DNA of 64,000 nucleotides. It comes from Oxytricha trifallax (Eukaryota; Ciliophora; Spirotrichea; Sporadotrichida; Oxytrichidae). Made by a program: the position numbers and the translations under genes. Below, in pieces: positions 11,663-24,934 of the stretch. The DNA lies in contig ARYC01017090.1 of the NCBI GenBank assembly GCA_000711775.1, forward strand, positions 1 through 64,000, written 5' to 3'. The number at the start of each line of letters is the position of its first letter. The first letter of the stretch is position 1. The notes under the pieces were generated by a model that had not been told where the DNA came from, searched no databases, and saw nothing but the letters and a program-made list of their open reading frames with translations.

Positions 11663-12325
11663 ATGGACATGCAAAATAGAGCTGGGTCAAAATCCAGCGC
11701 AGTTGCTTCTCAAAGTGAATAAAATCTACAGCATAAAGAAAGATTAAGACGCCTGCATGTAGAAACTGCAGATGTATCGAATGACCCTTATATCATGAGA
11801 AATCATTTGGGATCTTTTGAGTGCAGACTATGCTTGACTCTCCATACAAATGAGGCTTCTTATCTTGCTCACACTACTGGCAAAAAGCACTAGACCAATT
11901 TGCATAGACGCTAACTGAGAGAAAACAAAGATAACAATAACTTACCACAGCCCAAAATCAAACTCTAAAAGAAGAACACAATCAAAATTGGAAGACCAGG
12001 GTATAGAGTCATTAAGCAGAAGGACCCAGACAACGGTTAAAAGTCTTTACTCTTTGAAGTTGAATACCCAGAAATTGAATCAAAACTTCAGCCTAGATAC
12101 AGGATTATGAGTGCCTATGAGCAGAAGGTTGAGACACCCGATGATAAATATCAATATTTACTCTTTGCAGCAGATCCCTATGAGACTATAGCTTTTAAGA
12201 TCCCCAACCTAGAAATAGATTTCTCAGAAGGTAAATATTTTGATGCATGGGATAAGGACCAGAGAAAATATACACTCTAAATATTCTTCAAAGAAAAGAA
12301 AGTTGCAAGAGTTAAGGCTGCTTGA
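11663..12325 (+). CDS. SF3A2: splicing factor 3a subunit 2
   Basis: Spliceosomal SF3a subunit of the U2 snRNP, nuclear. Intronless, 220 residues, ATG to TGA. Colinear with SF3A2/SAP62: N-terminal basic head, DPYIMRNHLGSFECRLCLTL with the C2H2 matrin-type finger (CRLC...HTTGKKH), TIKIGRPGYRV, SLLFEVEYPEI, RIMSAYEQKVETPD, YQYLLFAADPYETIAFK and a short C-terminal strand region ending in FFKEKK. The proline-rich tail of animal SF3A2 is absent, as usual in protists. Q at the conserved HQTNL position is encoded by TAG, which independently supports the ciliate code. It is divergently arranged with the ODA gene across element 2. Confidence 0.97.
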
Positions 12326-12458
12326 ACCAATTAATCTAATTTCATAATTAATTTCTTTAAATTTTTTATCTTTTATTGATTTAAGTTGTTGGATTTGAAA
12401 ATAATTAGAGGTATAAAATGTGCTATAAATAAAAATAAACGTAATTTTTTTTTACATT

Positions 12459-15168
12459 ATGGAAACTCCAGGTACCTTAGCTTCTTAAAGATCTTATATA
12501 GAAGAAAACCAAAGTAGGATTTTTCCTGTAATCTCAAATATTGAAATAGTAAACATGTAAAACTCAATATCTATACAAGATCTTGCAATTCCTCAAGTCG
12601 AATCATAGTAGTATATATCATTGAGTAAAGAATCGAAGCTTTTGCTTAATGGATCAAGTTAAAAAAGCTAAAAGAAATCTTCGAGTGCTATTAAACCATT
12701 TCTTCTCAGAGTACCTGATTTAAATCCCTCCCGATCATAAAACCCATAAATCATTTTCAAAACACATTCTGACTTTAAAAGGCTTACATTAGACCCCAAA
12801 AGAAATCCTTTTTTAACTCAATAATAGAAACAATCATATTAATTGAAAATAAAAGATGTGAATAAACTAAAATAATTTAACATAAAAGTTAATTAGATCC
12901 CTTCACAATAAGTCAATACAGATATTTTAATAACGCCTTGGAATAATGGAAACACAAACGCATCTATACAGTGGAGTGATTAGTTAAACAGTATACAGCA
13001 ATAAGAAATGCTTTTGAATCAGTCTAGATCATTTGATGACAGCTTATTTGATAATAATTTAGCAAGAAATAGTTCATAAATTGATAATTACAAATAATTC
13101 ATTGGGAGTAAATTAAAACATAGTAATATCTAAGAGTAGTAATCTCCATCAATTGTAGTAAGTACAGTCAATGATATTAAGACCTCTCCTATTATTTTAT
13201 TTTTTAAATTCTTGAGGGCAGTAGAGCTTTTGTATATCTCAAATCCTCAATTACTTAGCAAAAGAATCATAGCGCATAAAAACACATGAAAAATTAACAA
13301 AATACTTAATTTTATCAATAGATTAATTCTTCCAATATATGTGGGGTACCAAAGTTAATTCACGCCTCTAAATCTTAGCAATTCAAGCAATTTAAGGATT
13401 TTTCCACAATCTAAGATAAATAACCCAAGAACTTAAAATCACATTCATAAGTATATAAAAGTAGTCAATAAAAATCATCTCCTAATGTTATAAAATATTA
13501 GGAGATTAAGAATCTAAATTTGTACACATAGACAATAGAAAATGATGCTATACTTTTATAATCTTAATTAATGAGCAGGAATAGATCTATTAATGAAAGT
13601 TAAAATGGAGAATAAATAAATAAGTTTAAAGATTATGCAGAAATTCAAAAATTATTAAATAACAGTTTAGACTATAAGATTATAATTAGGTAAAATTATG
13701 ATTTCTATATTTTGCTTTTTTTTATTTATAAAGGAGCTCATAAAGGATACGCAAGAGCAGTGTCATTTTTTAATTTTTATAATTTTTTTATCACAAGGAA
13801 ACGTCTTTATACAGAAGTAATTTAAATAAAATGCTGAACTATTCAACATTAGATTATTTATCATTCTTTTTAATTCTAATTTTAATCTTCATTAGACAAA
13901 CGAACTATGCCTACTATTACAGTACCTAAAAATAACAGCTATATTAACTTAAAAATCGCAGTTTACTTCAAAGTCCGTCATCTTAATTATTCAATTTTAA
14001 TAACTAATTATCAGAACAAGATAACAATTCTTCGACATTGTAAAATCAAAATTAATCACGAAATGCCAAAAACAACTTTTAATAAAGTTTAATGAATACT
14101 TAAATCGAAGATTAGTAAGAAGAAAATATGAGATTGTCAAATTAGTAGGAAGAGAATTATGTTTCTAATTCAATTAATCTTTTAGATAGAGGTTAAAATT
14201 AAGATAAGAATTAAATCAGATAAATTTTAGTGTAGAATAATGACGAGTTATGTGAACAAGACAATCAAGAAGACTTATTAAATTTTATCCCTAAATCTAC
14301 AAAAGTCAAACGTTCAATAATAAAAAGGACTCCTTAACAAAACTCGCTAAAAATAAATACATAAGGAAAAAATTAAAATTCTCAGAGAGTCAGTTTCTCT
14401 AAAGCTTAAATAAACTAATCTCTTTTATCATAAGATTAAAATTAATCATAAAATGTTCTTAAGCAATCTAAAAGAATTGAAAACGCTTAGCGATCAAGGC
14501 AAAGTATTTTACTTGATGACAGATAACTTAAAAGTATTCTTTTCAATCACTTAAAAGATGATAAAAATCTAAATAATTAAATATCACCATCAACATTCAA
14601 TTAAAATGAAAATATTAAAGTCACTTTAAATAGCTATGATACATACTCAGACACATTTTCTGCTTAAAATGAATCTGAATCTCCTTTGAAACATAAGGCA
14701 TAAAGTATTATAGATCAAAGACGATCAAATTCATTATATTCTCGATAGTTATCTCCGATAGATTAGTAGAGCAAATTACCAAAAAATATTAATTTAAGAG
14801 CACTCTCCCCTCCAATTCCAAATAGAGAATCTGAACAGGGTATTATAAAAATCTCATTACAAGCATAATCACCCCAATACTTCAAGGCATCTTATTAAAC
14901 ACCCTTTATTCTATAGTAATAAACTTAGCCATTAAAATATTCAAAAACCCTGCATACTATTGAGTTTGATTAACTTCCTCAATTTTCCAAAGCTTTTGGC
15001 TTAAAAAACATCGATCACAACAATGCGGCTTACCCGACTTCAAATAAAAAGCATAGGGATATGAATGACGAGAGGCATGAGTTTTATGAATTTTTAAAAA
15101 GGAAATGGTAAAATAAACATGATCTATACAAATATGATGAATATAAAGTATAATAGACAATTAAATGA
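12459..15168 (+). CDS. Q/N/S-rich protein of unknown function
   Basis: Three exons: 12459-13157, 13217-13689, 13734-15168. The introns are 59 nt (GTAAGT...TTGAG) and 44 nt (GTAAAA...AAAG), and the frame is open throughout under TAA/TAG=Gln, giving about 868 residues. The sequence is serine-, asparagine- and glutamine-rich with many SP/TP sites and no recognisable domain. A more ordered, charged C-terminus includes HEFYEFLKRKWQNKH. The segment around 13850-13900 is hydrophobic and could be an unrecognised intron or IES. It lies between SF3A2 and the histidine kinase, convergent with the latter. A phospho-regulated scaffold is conceivable, but nothing in the sequence identifies a role. Confidence 0.65.
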
Positions 15169-15329
15169 ACAATTTCTGAATTATTTTCTGCTTTAAAGGT
15201 AATAAATGATTGAAGATATTTTATTTCCATAAATTTTCTCATATTTTAGATTCATTTTCAATAATGAGTTTTAATATTTACAAATTTTTGAATGTAAGTT
15301 ATCAAATAAAATATAACCTTTTACAATTT

Positions 15330-18300
15330 TCAATGATTAAAAACGCTTAGATATTGCTGCATTTAGCTCCATGAGGCAGGTTTAGGGATAGATTCATTCA
15401 TTTGGCATAATTTACATCTCCTATCATGCTCAGTTGTCTGTTCTCCAGACAGAGCCACAATTTAGCAAGACTCTAAGTTATGTTATACTTCATAATCTCT
15501 TATCTTTTGAGTAGCCTCATATCCATCCAATATAGGCATCTGAATATCAATAAAGATAAGCTTGATATCTTTGTAATTCTCTGTGAACCTGTCATATGCT
15601 TCTTAACCATTACTCGCAGTTATAATTTCAAAGTTTAGCATCATACTAGACCGGACTCTTTCAGCCATTAAAAGCATAGCTTTGAGAACGAATTCAGAAT
15701 CATCCACTATTAATAGCTTGCTCTGCCTCACAGTTGACTCTTGTTAGGACACTCCTCTTGAGAGAACTTTGCCAAAGTATGAAGAGGCATAGTTTAGGAA
15801 GGATGGGCTCCTACTACCAACATCAATTCCACTTTCAGTTATTGTTTAACGATTTAGAGATAGAATTTGATTTTATGTACCTTCTTTTAAGAAAGCGCTT
15901 GTTGCTTTAGTCAGCTAGTTTTGCATCATCAGCATGGCTTCATTTATAACGCCCAAAATTCCATTATATTTTTATATAATTGTAAATTTATAAAACTGGA
16001 ATTTTTTAATTTAATTAAAGTATTTTTCGTAAAATATAGCATGATTGAAATTGCTTATAATATATTTTTTTATAATATGAATTTAAATTATTGTTTTTAT
16101 TTAAGAAATGGTAGATTTTCTATATGAATTATAATTTTGAGGCATTAATTCAATTATTTTAATAATTTATAAAAATTTAATATTATCGTAATCAATATCT
16201 TAAAAATAATTAAAAGTCCAGATTTAAATAATGTAAAGTCGGTAAAATTATTCTTGATATTTATGATTGGAATTGATTTATCCTAAATTCTAGTTTCTAC
16301 TATATATCATTTTAAATGGCTTTCATTTCATAAATAATAGAAAAAGATTATTATGCTTATTTTTGGAAACAATCAAGAAATCTTCATTATTCAAATAATA
16401 AATTAATTTTTGCAAGTAAGATATTAGTAGGATTAAATTGCTGAAGTTTAAATCAGTAAGAGATATTGAAGCCATATTATCTGAAATATGTAATTATATT
16501 AAGATTTTCTTGAATAATTCCCCAAATTCCTGTTACTAAATTGGCTTTCTGATCATATGATCCATCGTAGAATCGATATTAATTGATTGCAATCCAGATA
16601 TTAAAAACCTTGAAACTTTTCTGCTTGGCATTAGCTACTCTATTAATTTTGAATTTATAACATCAATAATTTCTTACATCTAAGAGCAATTAACATGAAT
16701 TGTTTAGGTCTCTTCATCCTCTTAATGTATTTTAAAACGTTTTCAGCCTACTCGTAATCAAAAAATAGACATCTTCGATGATCATCCTAATAAAAAGAGT
16801 TGAAATATAACAAATATTTACCTCAATATATTATAGTAGCTACTAGGGATTGTGAAGTTGAGTGACTCTGAAATTATAATTCTAAACATAATTTTTTATG
16901 AGTCTGACAGTATATACATCACTTAATACCAAAATCTTTTTCATTTTAGTACGACCTTGATTTTATTAACTTTAAATTATGTTAGTGAAATTGCTTATTG
17001 CTTTTTTTAGACTTTGAATTTCTTAAGGCATGTCTAATTTCGCTACTTTAAGCTTAAGCTTAATTATGAATCTTGTTCCTTATCCCTCTTCACTCTCTAT
17101 ACTTATACTACCATTCATTAACTCTAAAATCATCTTAGAAATCCATAAGCCCAGACCTGTTCCTCCAAATTTAAAACAAAAAAAATATGATAAAACTAAA
17201 ATTTAGTTTAAGTTTGCTTAGATGCCTAGCCAAATGGTTTAAATAATTTTTCTTGGCTTTCTTTGGATATGCCAATACCTGTATCAATAACTTATATCAT
17301 TAAAGTCCCTGATGTTTCTTTGTGAATGTTTGTCGGAGGTAAAAATGTAGATTTGGAAAGTTTCTTCTTAAAATAACTTGCTTTATTAATCACAGGTTTA
17401 GTTTCATCCTTTTAAGTTTTATTTAAGAAGCTTCCACGATTATGTAAGAATTTATTCGAATAAAAAGAACTTCTCTTTAAGCCATCTTTGAACACGTTTA
17501 GAGGTATAATACAATTCATAGGCTTTTAATTTAAAATTATAGAATTTTAAATTGGAATCTACATCATCATTCATAGGATCAGATTTGATTAAATTTAAAG
17601 GTTGTGAAAACCCTCTTGATAATTCTTTCTTATAAAACAATGGATCTGGTGAAGATGTTTCTATTTAAATTGGTACTGAGCATGAAAGCTCGTCATCGCT
17701 ATAACATAAAGTGAATTAAGTGGTTATAAGAGTAAGTCTTCATAATTAATCGTAAATTTGTTCATTAAATATATAGGCAAACTACAGTAATATCATCTTA
17801 AATAGCTTATTATCAGCTCATCATCAAAGTCTTCATTATTTGTCGTGTATTTCTCGAAATTGGTGCTCGTTCACATCGTTGTCTTCGTAGCATCACAAAA
17901 ATCAAGTTTTAGGTTAAACTTCTACAATCTCAGTCACATCTCGATATAAGACTGCTGTTTTCAAGATCAGTTGATAGGGCTGTCCACCCTTTTATTAGTC
18001 GAGATTTTAATAAATTAAATCAGGTAAATTAAAACTTTTTAAGTTTAAATGATTAATGTTTAAAGTTTATACTAGTATTTTAATCTATTAAGAATTTCAG
18101 TTAGAGATGTCTTAATTAATTTTAAATTTAAACTTAAAAAGTTTTAATTTACCTGATTTAATTTATTAAAATCTCGACTAATAAAAGGGTGGACAGCCCT
18201 ATCAACTGATCTTGAAAACAGCAGTCTTATATCGAGATGTGACTGAGATTGTAGAAGTTTAACCTAAAACTTGATTTTTGTGATGCTACGAAGACAACGA

Positions 18301-21300
18301 TGTGAACGAGCACCAATTTCGAGAAATACACGACAAATAATGAAGACTTTGATGATGAGCTGATAATAAGCTATTTAAGATGATATTACTGTAGTTTGCC
18401 TATATATTTAATGAACAAATTTACGATTAATTATAAAGACTTACTCTTATAACCACTTAATTCACTTTATGTTATTATTTAATTTAGGTGTCTCTACTTC
18501 TTAACCTGTAGATATTCTCACTCTCTTCCCTTAGACTTTGGGTTTCTACCTTGACGAGTTTTAATTAAGAAGTAACATTTTATCGATTTCATCGTATTTC
18601 TATGAAAATTCATTATACGCACTTTTACTATCTTCTTCTTTTTCAACTTTCTCTTCCTCTGTTACCTTCATTAACTTCTACCTTGACAACTCATTCACAC
18701 TTTTTGAGCCAGAAGTTAGTTGTTTGATATTCAAGCTATTCTAAAAGTCATCACAGTTTTTTTGACTCGTTCTTATATGATGTTAAAAGCTCTTAGAATC
18801 ACTCATCCTTAATACTTCTGTCTTTATTCCCACAGAGTTATTTAATTGAATGCCCTAAGAAATTTACGATCCAATCATAGAAATAGTCATGTCTTTGTTC
18901 AAGAAAGCAAGTTCCTTTCAATAATTATAATATTGCATTTAAATAGTAAAGAGATTTGCCTTCTAAAATATACTTTGATTTATTTTTAGTTTCTTAAGAA
19001 AATCTAATGAGGAATTTTGAAATTTCTTAAATAATGTATTTTAGTTATAAAAAATAGTAGAAAAGCAGCCTATGTAATAGCATCATTTTTTTTATCTAAT
19101 TGCTAGAAATTTATTATGTGCTTTTTTAACATTTAATAGTAATCAATTAGTTTTATTTTAATTAATATTATATATCCAATCAAGTTTAATTAAGAAATCT
19201 TTTTGTATTAAAAAAGATTTTTAGATAATTTTAATTTGAACTTAATTTAATTATTGCACACTTCTCATTAATTTTATAATAATTTTATTTAGATTTTATC
19301 CTTTCCAAATGATCCAGCATTTTGAAATTTTTAACTTTACTCTGATTTTTTATCTTATGAAAAAACTCTTCGGAATTAGTTTGGTAATTCTCCTGGATAT
19401 TGATTAAGAATTGAGGTTTTTGGGGTATTATATAGACAAATTAGAAATGGATTAGGAAAATAAATTAATATAATAATAGGAAAATATGTCAGTTAAGATT
19501 TTATCGAAAATATGATACTTTTTAATGCTGAATTCAATTTAAATTGATCGAAAATATTTTCAAAACAATTAAATTGAATCATAAATGTTATTTATGTTTT
19601 CGAAAGTATATTACTAATTTTGATACCACTATTATAGTAAATTCATTCGTATTTTGAAATTATAATTGCATCATCAATAATTAAAAAAATATTCTCATAA
19701 TGTTCAAAAAAATTTTATTGGTTCAAAATTTGAGACTTAAATTAATTTGGAATTATTTTAGTTTTTGTTAATTTATTTTTCCTTTTCAATGTTGAGGTAA
19801 GAAAAAAAAATCACCTTCTTCATTTATAGATTGAATAGAACTCATTTTCCTTAATTCGTCCTATTCTGAGTCATTTTAAATTTATCCCTAAGCCGGTGAA
19901 TTGACATTGTTTAATTGGTTAATTTGAATTAAAAATATAAATGTCAACAAGTTTTCTATGTATTAAAGCATTCCATTTCGATTGATAGGTCGGTTACAGC
20001 CATTCAGTTCAGGTGTAAACTAAACATGTAAAGAGCAACCATCATCATCATTATCTCTATCAAATAACAAAACCTCATTTTTACCTTTATTCCTTTGGTC
20101 GAGAGATTAAGCAGCTGTTCTATTTTTTACAAACTTTTACCTTTTCAAGGAGGATTTACTATTGACTCTTTCTAAGCCATCGTTTTCATTTTGATCGTGC
20201 GCTGATAAAGTTTCAATTTCTGAATAATAAATTACGTTAAGTAACATATCATTTAATCTGAATGACTTGGGTTATTAGTAGAATTGGTAATGTCAGGGAA
20301 CCAGTTAGCTTAAACTTAAACTCCACCCTTTTCTGTAAACTTTATTGCATTGGAAATGAGGTTAACCAATATTTGAGTCATCCTGCTCTAGTCGATAAAC
20401 AACTATTCAGGGAATTGATCCTCGTCCATCTATAGTGCAAGTTTTAAATTTTTCCCCTTAGCTTTGACTTAATTCATATCGATGAGATTGTTAAAGAGTT
20501 CTTTTAAGTTAGTGGGTTGCAAGTCTAGTTCAAGCTTTTTCGCCTTAACTTTTGCGTAATCTAAGATGTTGTTAACCATTGAAATCAAGCTTTAGGAGTT
20601 TTTAGTACATGCTTGAATAATTTCTTAAAGTTCGCCTTTTTAAAGTTCTTCTGGTATTATCTAGACCAGAAGTTCAGAGCAGGAATAAATCACTGTTAGG
20701 GGATTTCTAAGATCATGAACTATACCTGCCACGTACAATTAAACACAGTAATAAGATAAAAATTAACTAATGTCTTATTTTAGTTGTTGTTATTCTCGAT
20801 ATCCTCTTCAAATTGCTAGATTATTTAATGGAATATATGAATAGAGGCTTTTCTATACATTACTCCGTAAACTGTTCCAAGTGAAATTACTATTTACAAA
20901 TAATATTCCATGAAACAGCTGCCTATTTCGTAATTACTGTGACATTTTTTTTTATAAACTGCAAATCTTAAGAAAATGCATAAAATGTGTATCGTATTCC
21001 CCCAACCCCTTTAATGAATTAAGTTCTAAACAATTTAATATACTGTAGATGAGAGTAACAATATTCAATATTTTCATGTTCAAGCTAGTTGACATGGTGG
21101 GAAGATTAATTTCATATACTATCATTATTATCAAAACTAGACTTCTATTGCCTTCCAACATGACCACAGATGAAATCTATAGTATATATGTGTTAAAAAA
21201 TACGATAATTATTATTACCAATAACATAACTGATAAACTTACAAAAAATTACTTTTATTTCAAATTCCTTAACTTCTATATAAAATTTTATTTTTGAGTA

Positions 21301-21967
21301 GTTTAAGCTGTAGATATTATTGCCAAGCTCATAGCACTCTATCTTAATAAAAAGATAGGCGCCAACCATCAACACTAATACTTAAACAAGTATGAATTAT
21401 AGAATATCTTGCTATGCACAAATTAAATGTAAATTAATGATTCTACTATTTTAAACTATGTAATGTAAAAAATAAAACATCCCCTCTAAATTAGCACTGA
21501 TACTATTGTGAGCATTGACATAATTATTATATAATTAAGGTTTTGCTGATTTATTCCTAATTAAAACCTATCTCTTTCTTAATTATATATTTTAAAGTGT
21601 ATTTTTAAATTAAAATTAATTAAAATACATACAACTTGATTATTAATACTATCGTATTTTCATAATACAATATTTTATTTTTGGTAATGTATAAAGTATT
21701 TATTTATGGTTTTGAACGTCGTATATTCATCAGTTTACGTTTGTAATGTTTTCTTAAGCCAACTCTATTACAAATATCATTTTTTAATATAATTAGCTGA
21801 TAAATTAAAAAAACATATCCTATTTCATAATAATAATTCTCAGTGTCTTTTTATTCTTCCTTGATATTTATAATTAGCTTCAAATATTTCGATTGGATCA
21901 AATTCTCAAACAAAGTTGAGAACGATGTTAGTAATTCCTTTTTTGTATGAAAAGAGTTAAATATCAT
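15330..21967 (-). CDS. membrane hybrid histidine kinase with degenerate and canonical receiver domains
   Basis: Two-component signalling kinase. Several hydrophobic segments near 21900-20850 precede the dimerisation/phosphoacceptor helix with H-box HDLRNPL (about 20720). The N-box [14 protein letters not shown] is near 20340, G1 DTGIGI and F-box KLFKPF near 17290-17250, and G2 [10 protein letters not shown] near 17150. Then comes a degenerate receiver ([19 protein letters not shown]... lacking the usual aspartates) and a canonical receiver at about 15720-15340 with VDDS, the phosphoacceptor FIDIQMP, ALSGE and IPKP. The ATP-binding domain is expanded to nearly 3 kb by introns, low-complexity coding sequence and a palindromic insert. 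AT-rich segments at about 15970-16460, 18970-19250 and 19450-19780 hold no supported coding. Start and internal exons are approximate; domain identity is firm. The canonical receiver could be a separate gene. Confidence 0.75.
17703..18472. mobile_element. 770-bp palindromic insert in the kinase gene
   Basis: Arms of about 350 bp (ends ACATAAAGTG / CACTTTATGT) around a short AT-rich loop near 18085. Plus-strand TAT at 17700-17702 and 18473-18475 forms a direct repeat (ATA on the coding strand). Removing insert plus one repeat joins CCT AAA TTA AAT AAT to AGC GAT GAC GAG in frame on the minus strand. Reading into the palindrome instead meets TGA within a few codons. No coding potential inside. 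Confidence 0.75.
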
Positions 21968-22653
21968 ATTCCTGATATTAATCCATAGAAAAATTAATTA
22001 AATAAATAGATTTTATATTATTCTTTAAATGTGATATAATAAAAATTTATATAGCAATGCAGCAATATGTTTAAATGACGCTGTTTTATTAGAAGGCTTT
22101 TTTAATATAATTTCTATATATTTAAGTTGACACAAATATATTTAGATTTGACTATCATGTATTATAATAAGATTTAGTATAACTATGGCAATGTAATTAA
22201 AAAAGAAAGGTAGTTAGTTAAGTTATTTGGAAATTCATATTAATGGGAAATCATGCTGTAGGCTGTCTTTCTCCCAACCTTCCTTCCAGAAGCATCAGAT
22301 GTGATCACCACCAAACTCGACTAGATTCAAACTCGTGTCCTTTCATCCATATAGCCACTCGGATTCTAAATTGGATCATATGTGTGATGCCATTTAAAGT
22401 CATACCAGCTCCAGACGTGTTATTCCATGCTTTTTACCAGATACAAATAATAGCAAACCCTGGGTTTCGAACCCCCTACCCTATCAGAATTGGTCAATCA
22501 ACTACCGTTTGGATATTAGCTCAGTATTTAAAAAAGAAAATATATTAGAATAATTTTACATTAAATCAAAGAATGGCATCTTAAGTTAATTTATATTAAC
22601 AATCAATTTTACAAACTTTTAATATTTTATTCATATACTTATTTATTTTAAGT
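21968..22653. other. noncoding stretch containing a GC-richer island with a tRNA-like B box
   Basis: Mostly AT-rich DNA between the kinase start and the next plus-strand gene. At 22243-22548 is a GC-richer, non-AT-biased segment that can be read as an open frame but has no protein-like features. It contains GGGTTTCGAACCC near 22465, close to a Pol III B box, and TTAGCTCAGT near 22515, resembling an A box. The two are in the wrong order for a functional tRNA. A degenerate tRNA-derived repeat is one reading. Confidence 0.35.
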
Positions 22654-24837
22654 TTTAAACATTTAAGGTTAGCACTTAACGAGATATGAAGAGAAATAAT
22701 AGAAAAGTTAGGAATCGTTCCACTCAAATTTATCTTCAAAGTCTAACAAATAAAAAACCAAAGAAAGCAATACAAGTGTGAATATAAACAATGAGTCACT
22801 TTTAGTTATGAATGATTATTCATACTTTGACGATAGAAGCTTCATTTAGTTACAAAATTATAACGATAATACCAATTTCAGTCACAAAAATCAAAGTTAA
22901 AATTAATGATATTATTTTTTAAGTTAAATAAAGAGAGATAATGATAAAAAACTTTCTCAAGAATCTTAAACTTTAAAATAATCAATAGATATAAAACATT
23001 GCCAAGAAACTATTTAATTATAGAAATTAATTTTATGTACAATTATTTTATAAAAATGATTTGCATTATGATATATTAAAATTTTTTCTTAGAAAAATTT
23101 ATAGATATCTAGATTTCTTTATTGATTGCACTTCACAAAAAAATAACTTATGGGAAAAGATGCAATTTTCATTAGCTTAATTTCAATTTAATTTGTAAGA
23201 ATTCATTTTAATTTCAATTAAATTAGCTTTTTTCTCATACACTATACACTGATAATTATTAATTTATTTAATGATTTACTGATATTAATTAGTAAAGCTT
23301 AAGATAGCCAAATAAGTAAAATTAGATCATTCCCACTTTCAAATAATGTTTATGTTTGTTTATTTACTGATGATAATTATTTCTAACAATACAAGAACAA
23401 TTTCTTTATGATATAATTGTGACTATTTTATTAATTTAGCTTCACAACGAGTATGAAAACGAAAACATCTATATAACAGATGAAAATTTGTAAACTTTCG
23501 AAAACATAGAAAATCCTCCCCAGAATTACACAAGCTAAAATGACTACAATACAGTGGCTTAAAACTTTAACTCTAACAGTTATCTTAATAATAATTCTGC
23601 ATAACCATTGTCTTAAAAGCATAAGAAACTCGTGAATCAAGTTTACCGAAAGAACAGTAAAATTATTCCTTTTAAGGATTTAACAAATAGCAATTCTTTA
23701 TAGAATTTGAATTAGACACACAATATATATGGAGTTAGCTTATCAAAAGTTTAAAGCAAATCAAATTTTAATTTAGACAATCAAAATAATGATGATATGC
23801 AGAATGGTAATGATATACTACATGACTTCATATATACAGAGTATGAGCAAGCGATGCTGAACTATAAATAAAAGTAAATTGAAAGTGAAAATTTAGGGGT
23901 AGTGGTAATCTCTTGCAGTCCAGAAAAGTAAACCATTGAAGCTATGAATCCGCTAAGTTCATAAGGGAATAACATATACTTAAATGACTAGATTGATTAA
24001 TCATTAAGTAAGAAGGATAAACTGATCTTATCTATTTTAAGAGTAAGTCTGGAAGCTTATAATGTGGATGAAAAAATAACACCTGAGAAGGCATTTAGCT
24101 ATATGAATAAAGATTAGATCGAGATACTAGGTTAGAACATTGATAAATCCCTCTTGAATAAAATCTAGTCTTAGTTAAGTCCTTAGAAGAAAAGAATGAA
24201 CTTTTAAGATGATTAAGACAGCTTGTATTTATTTGACTTTGGGCACTATCCCTTAATTCCATGGTTAAATGAAAGTACCAAGTAAAAGCCTAACTAAAGA
24301 ACTTAAGAATTACTGAAGTATGAATACTTTCACCCACCAGCTGATAGAGAAGATTTGTATGTTTTGCTACCAAGAGAATGTTCAAGCAGGTTTACTTTTC
24401 CCTTTGATAGAGAGCTAATTAGCATATTAAATAAAGTAGATATTGATGTTGAATCACTCTAAGAAAGTGTTATGAGAGTAAACTCAATTCTTTAGCCTTT
24501 TAAGAAACTCTAGAAGTACTATGAACGATTTATCATGTTCTATGTTTTATTAGGAATACTCATAGCAACTATTTCTATAATATGTGGCATTATAGTAAGC
24601 TTTGGTATTTCTATAGCACTATCAGTAATATACTTAGCTGGATTTGTGTACTTAGTAAAATTTATAAAGAATAACACCAAAGATTTCCCAAAAATTATTC
24701 ATTTCAACTTGTCACTTGCCCTGAGGAATGAGAATGACAACTACTTATCAAAGTTTGGTATTAAAGCGAGGCCTGGTTATTTAAGTAAATGGATCGAATT
24801 TCATGTAGTAAAATAAAATAATTCTGAAAATGTATGA
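22654..24837 (+). CDS. two-helix membrane protein with long polar N-terminus
   Basis: The 5' end is not resolved; an open, serine/asparagine-rich frame is present from about 22654. An intron ending at 23440 (GTTTATG...AATTTAG, phase 0) joins the main exon, which is open to TGA 24835-24837. The C-terminal half looks globular (FDFGHYPLIPWL, FHPPADREDLYVLLP, FPFDRELISILNKVD). It ends with two close transmembrane helices (FYVLLGILIATISIICGIIV and ISIALSVIYLAGFVYLV) and a conserved-looking tail, RPGYLSKWIEFHVV. I have seen similar Trp-Ile-Glu-Phe tails on uncharacterised ciliate membrane proteins, but cannot name the family. About 100 bp separate it from TAN1 on the same strand. Confidence 0.7.
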
Positions 24838-24934
24838 ATAAAAGCTGTTACCCTTTAATGTAGTATGTATTTGATTGATTAATTTAATTACTTAACTTAT
24901 TAATTAACTATCTATTTATATCAATTTAATAAAG

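Noticed and set aside
11447-11674. Minus-strand 75-residue ORF at the end of foldback element 2
   Set aside because: It consists of element arm and intergenic sequence; no protein features.
22440-22520. Functional tRNA gene
   Set aside because: B-box-like sequence is present but the A-box-like word is on the wrong side and no cloverleaf with acceptor and anticodon stems can be drawn.
22243-22548. A 101-residue plus-strand protein starting MGNHAVGCL
   Set aside because: No protein-like pattern, isolated, with tRNA-like boxes on the same DNA; composition suggests a repeat rather than a gene.
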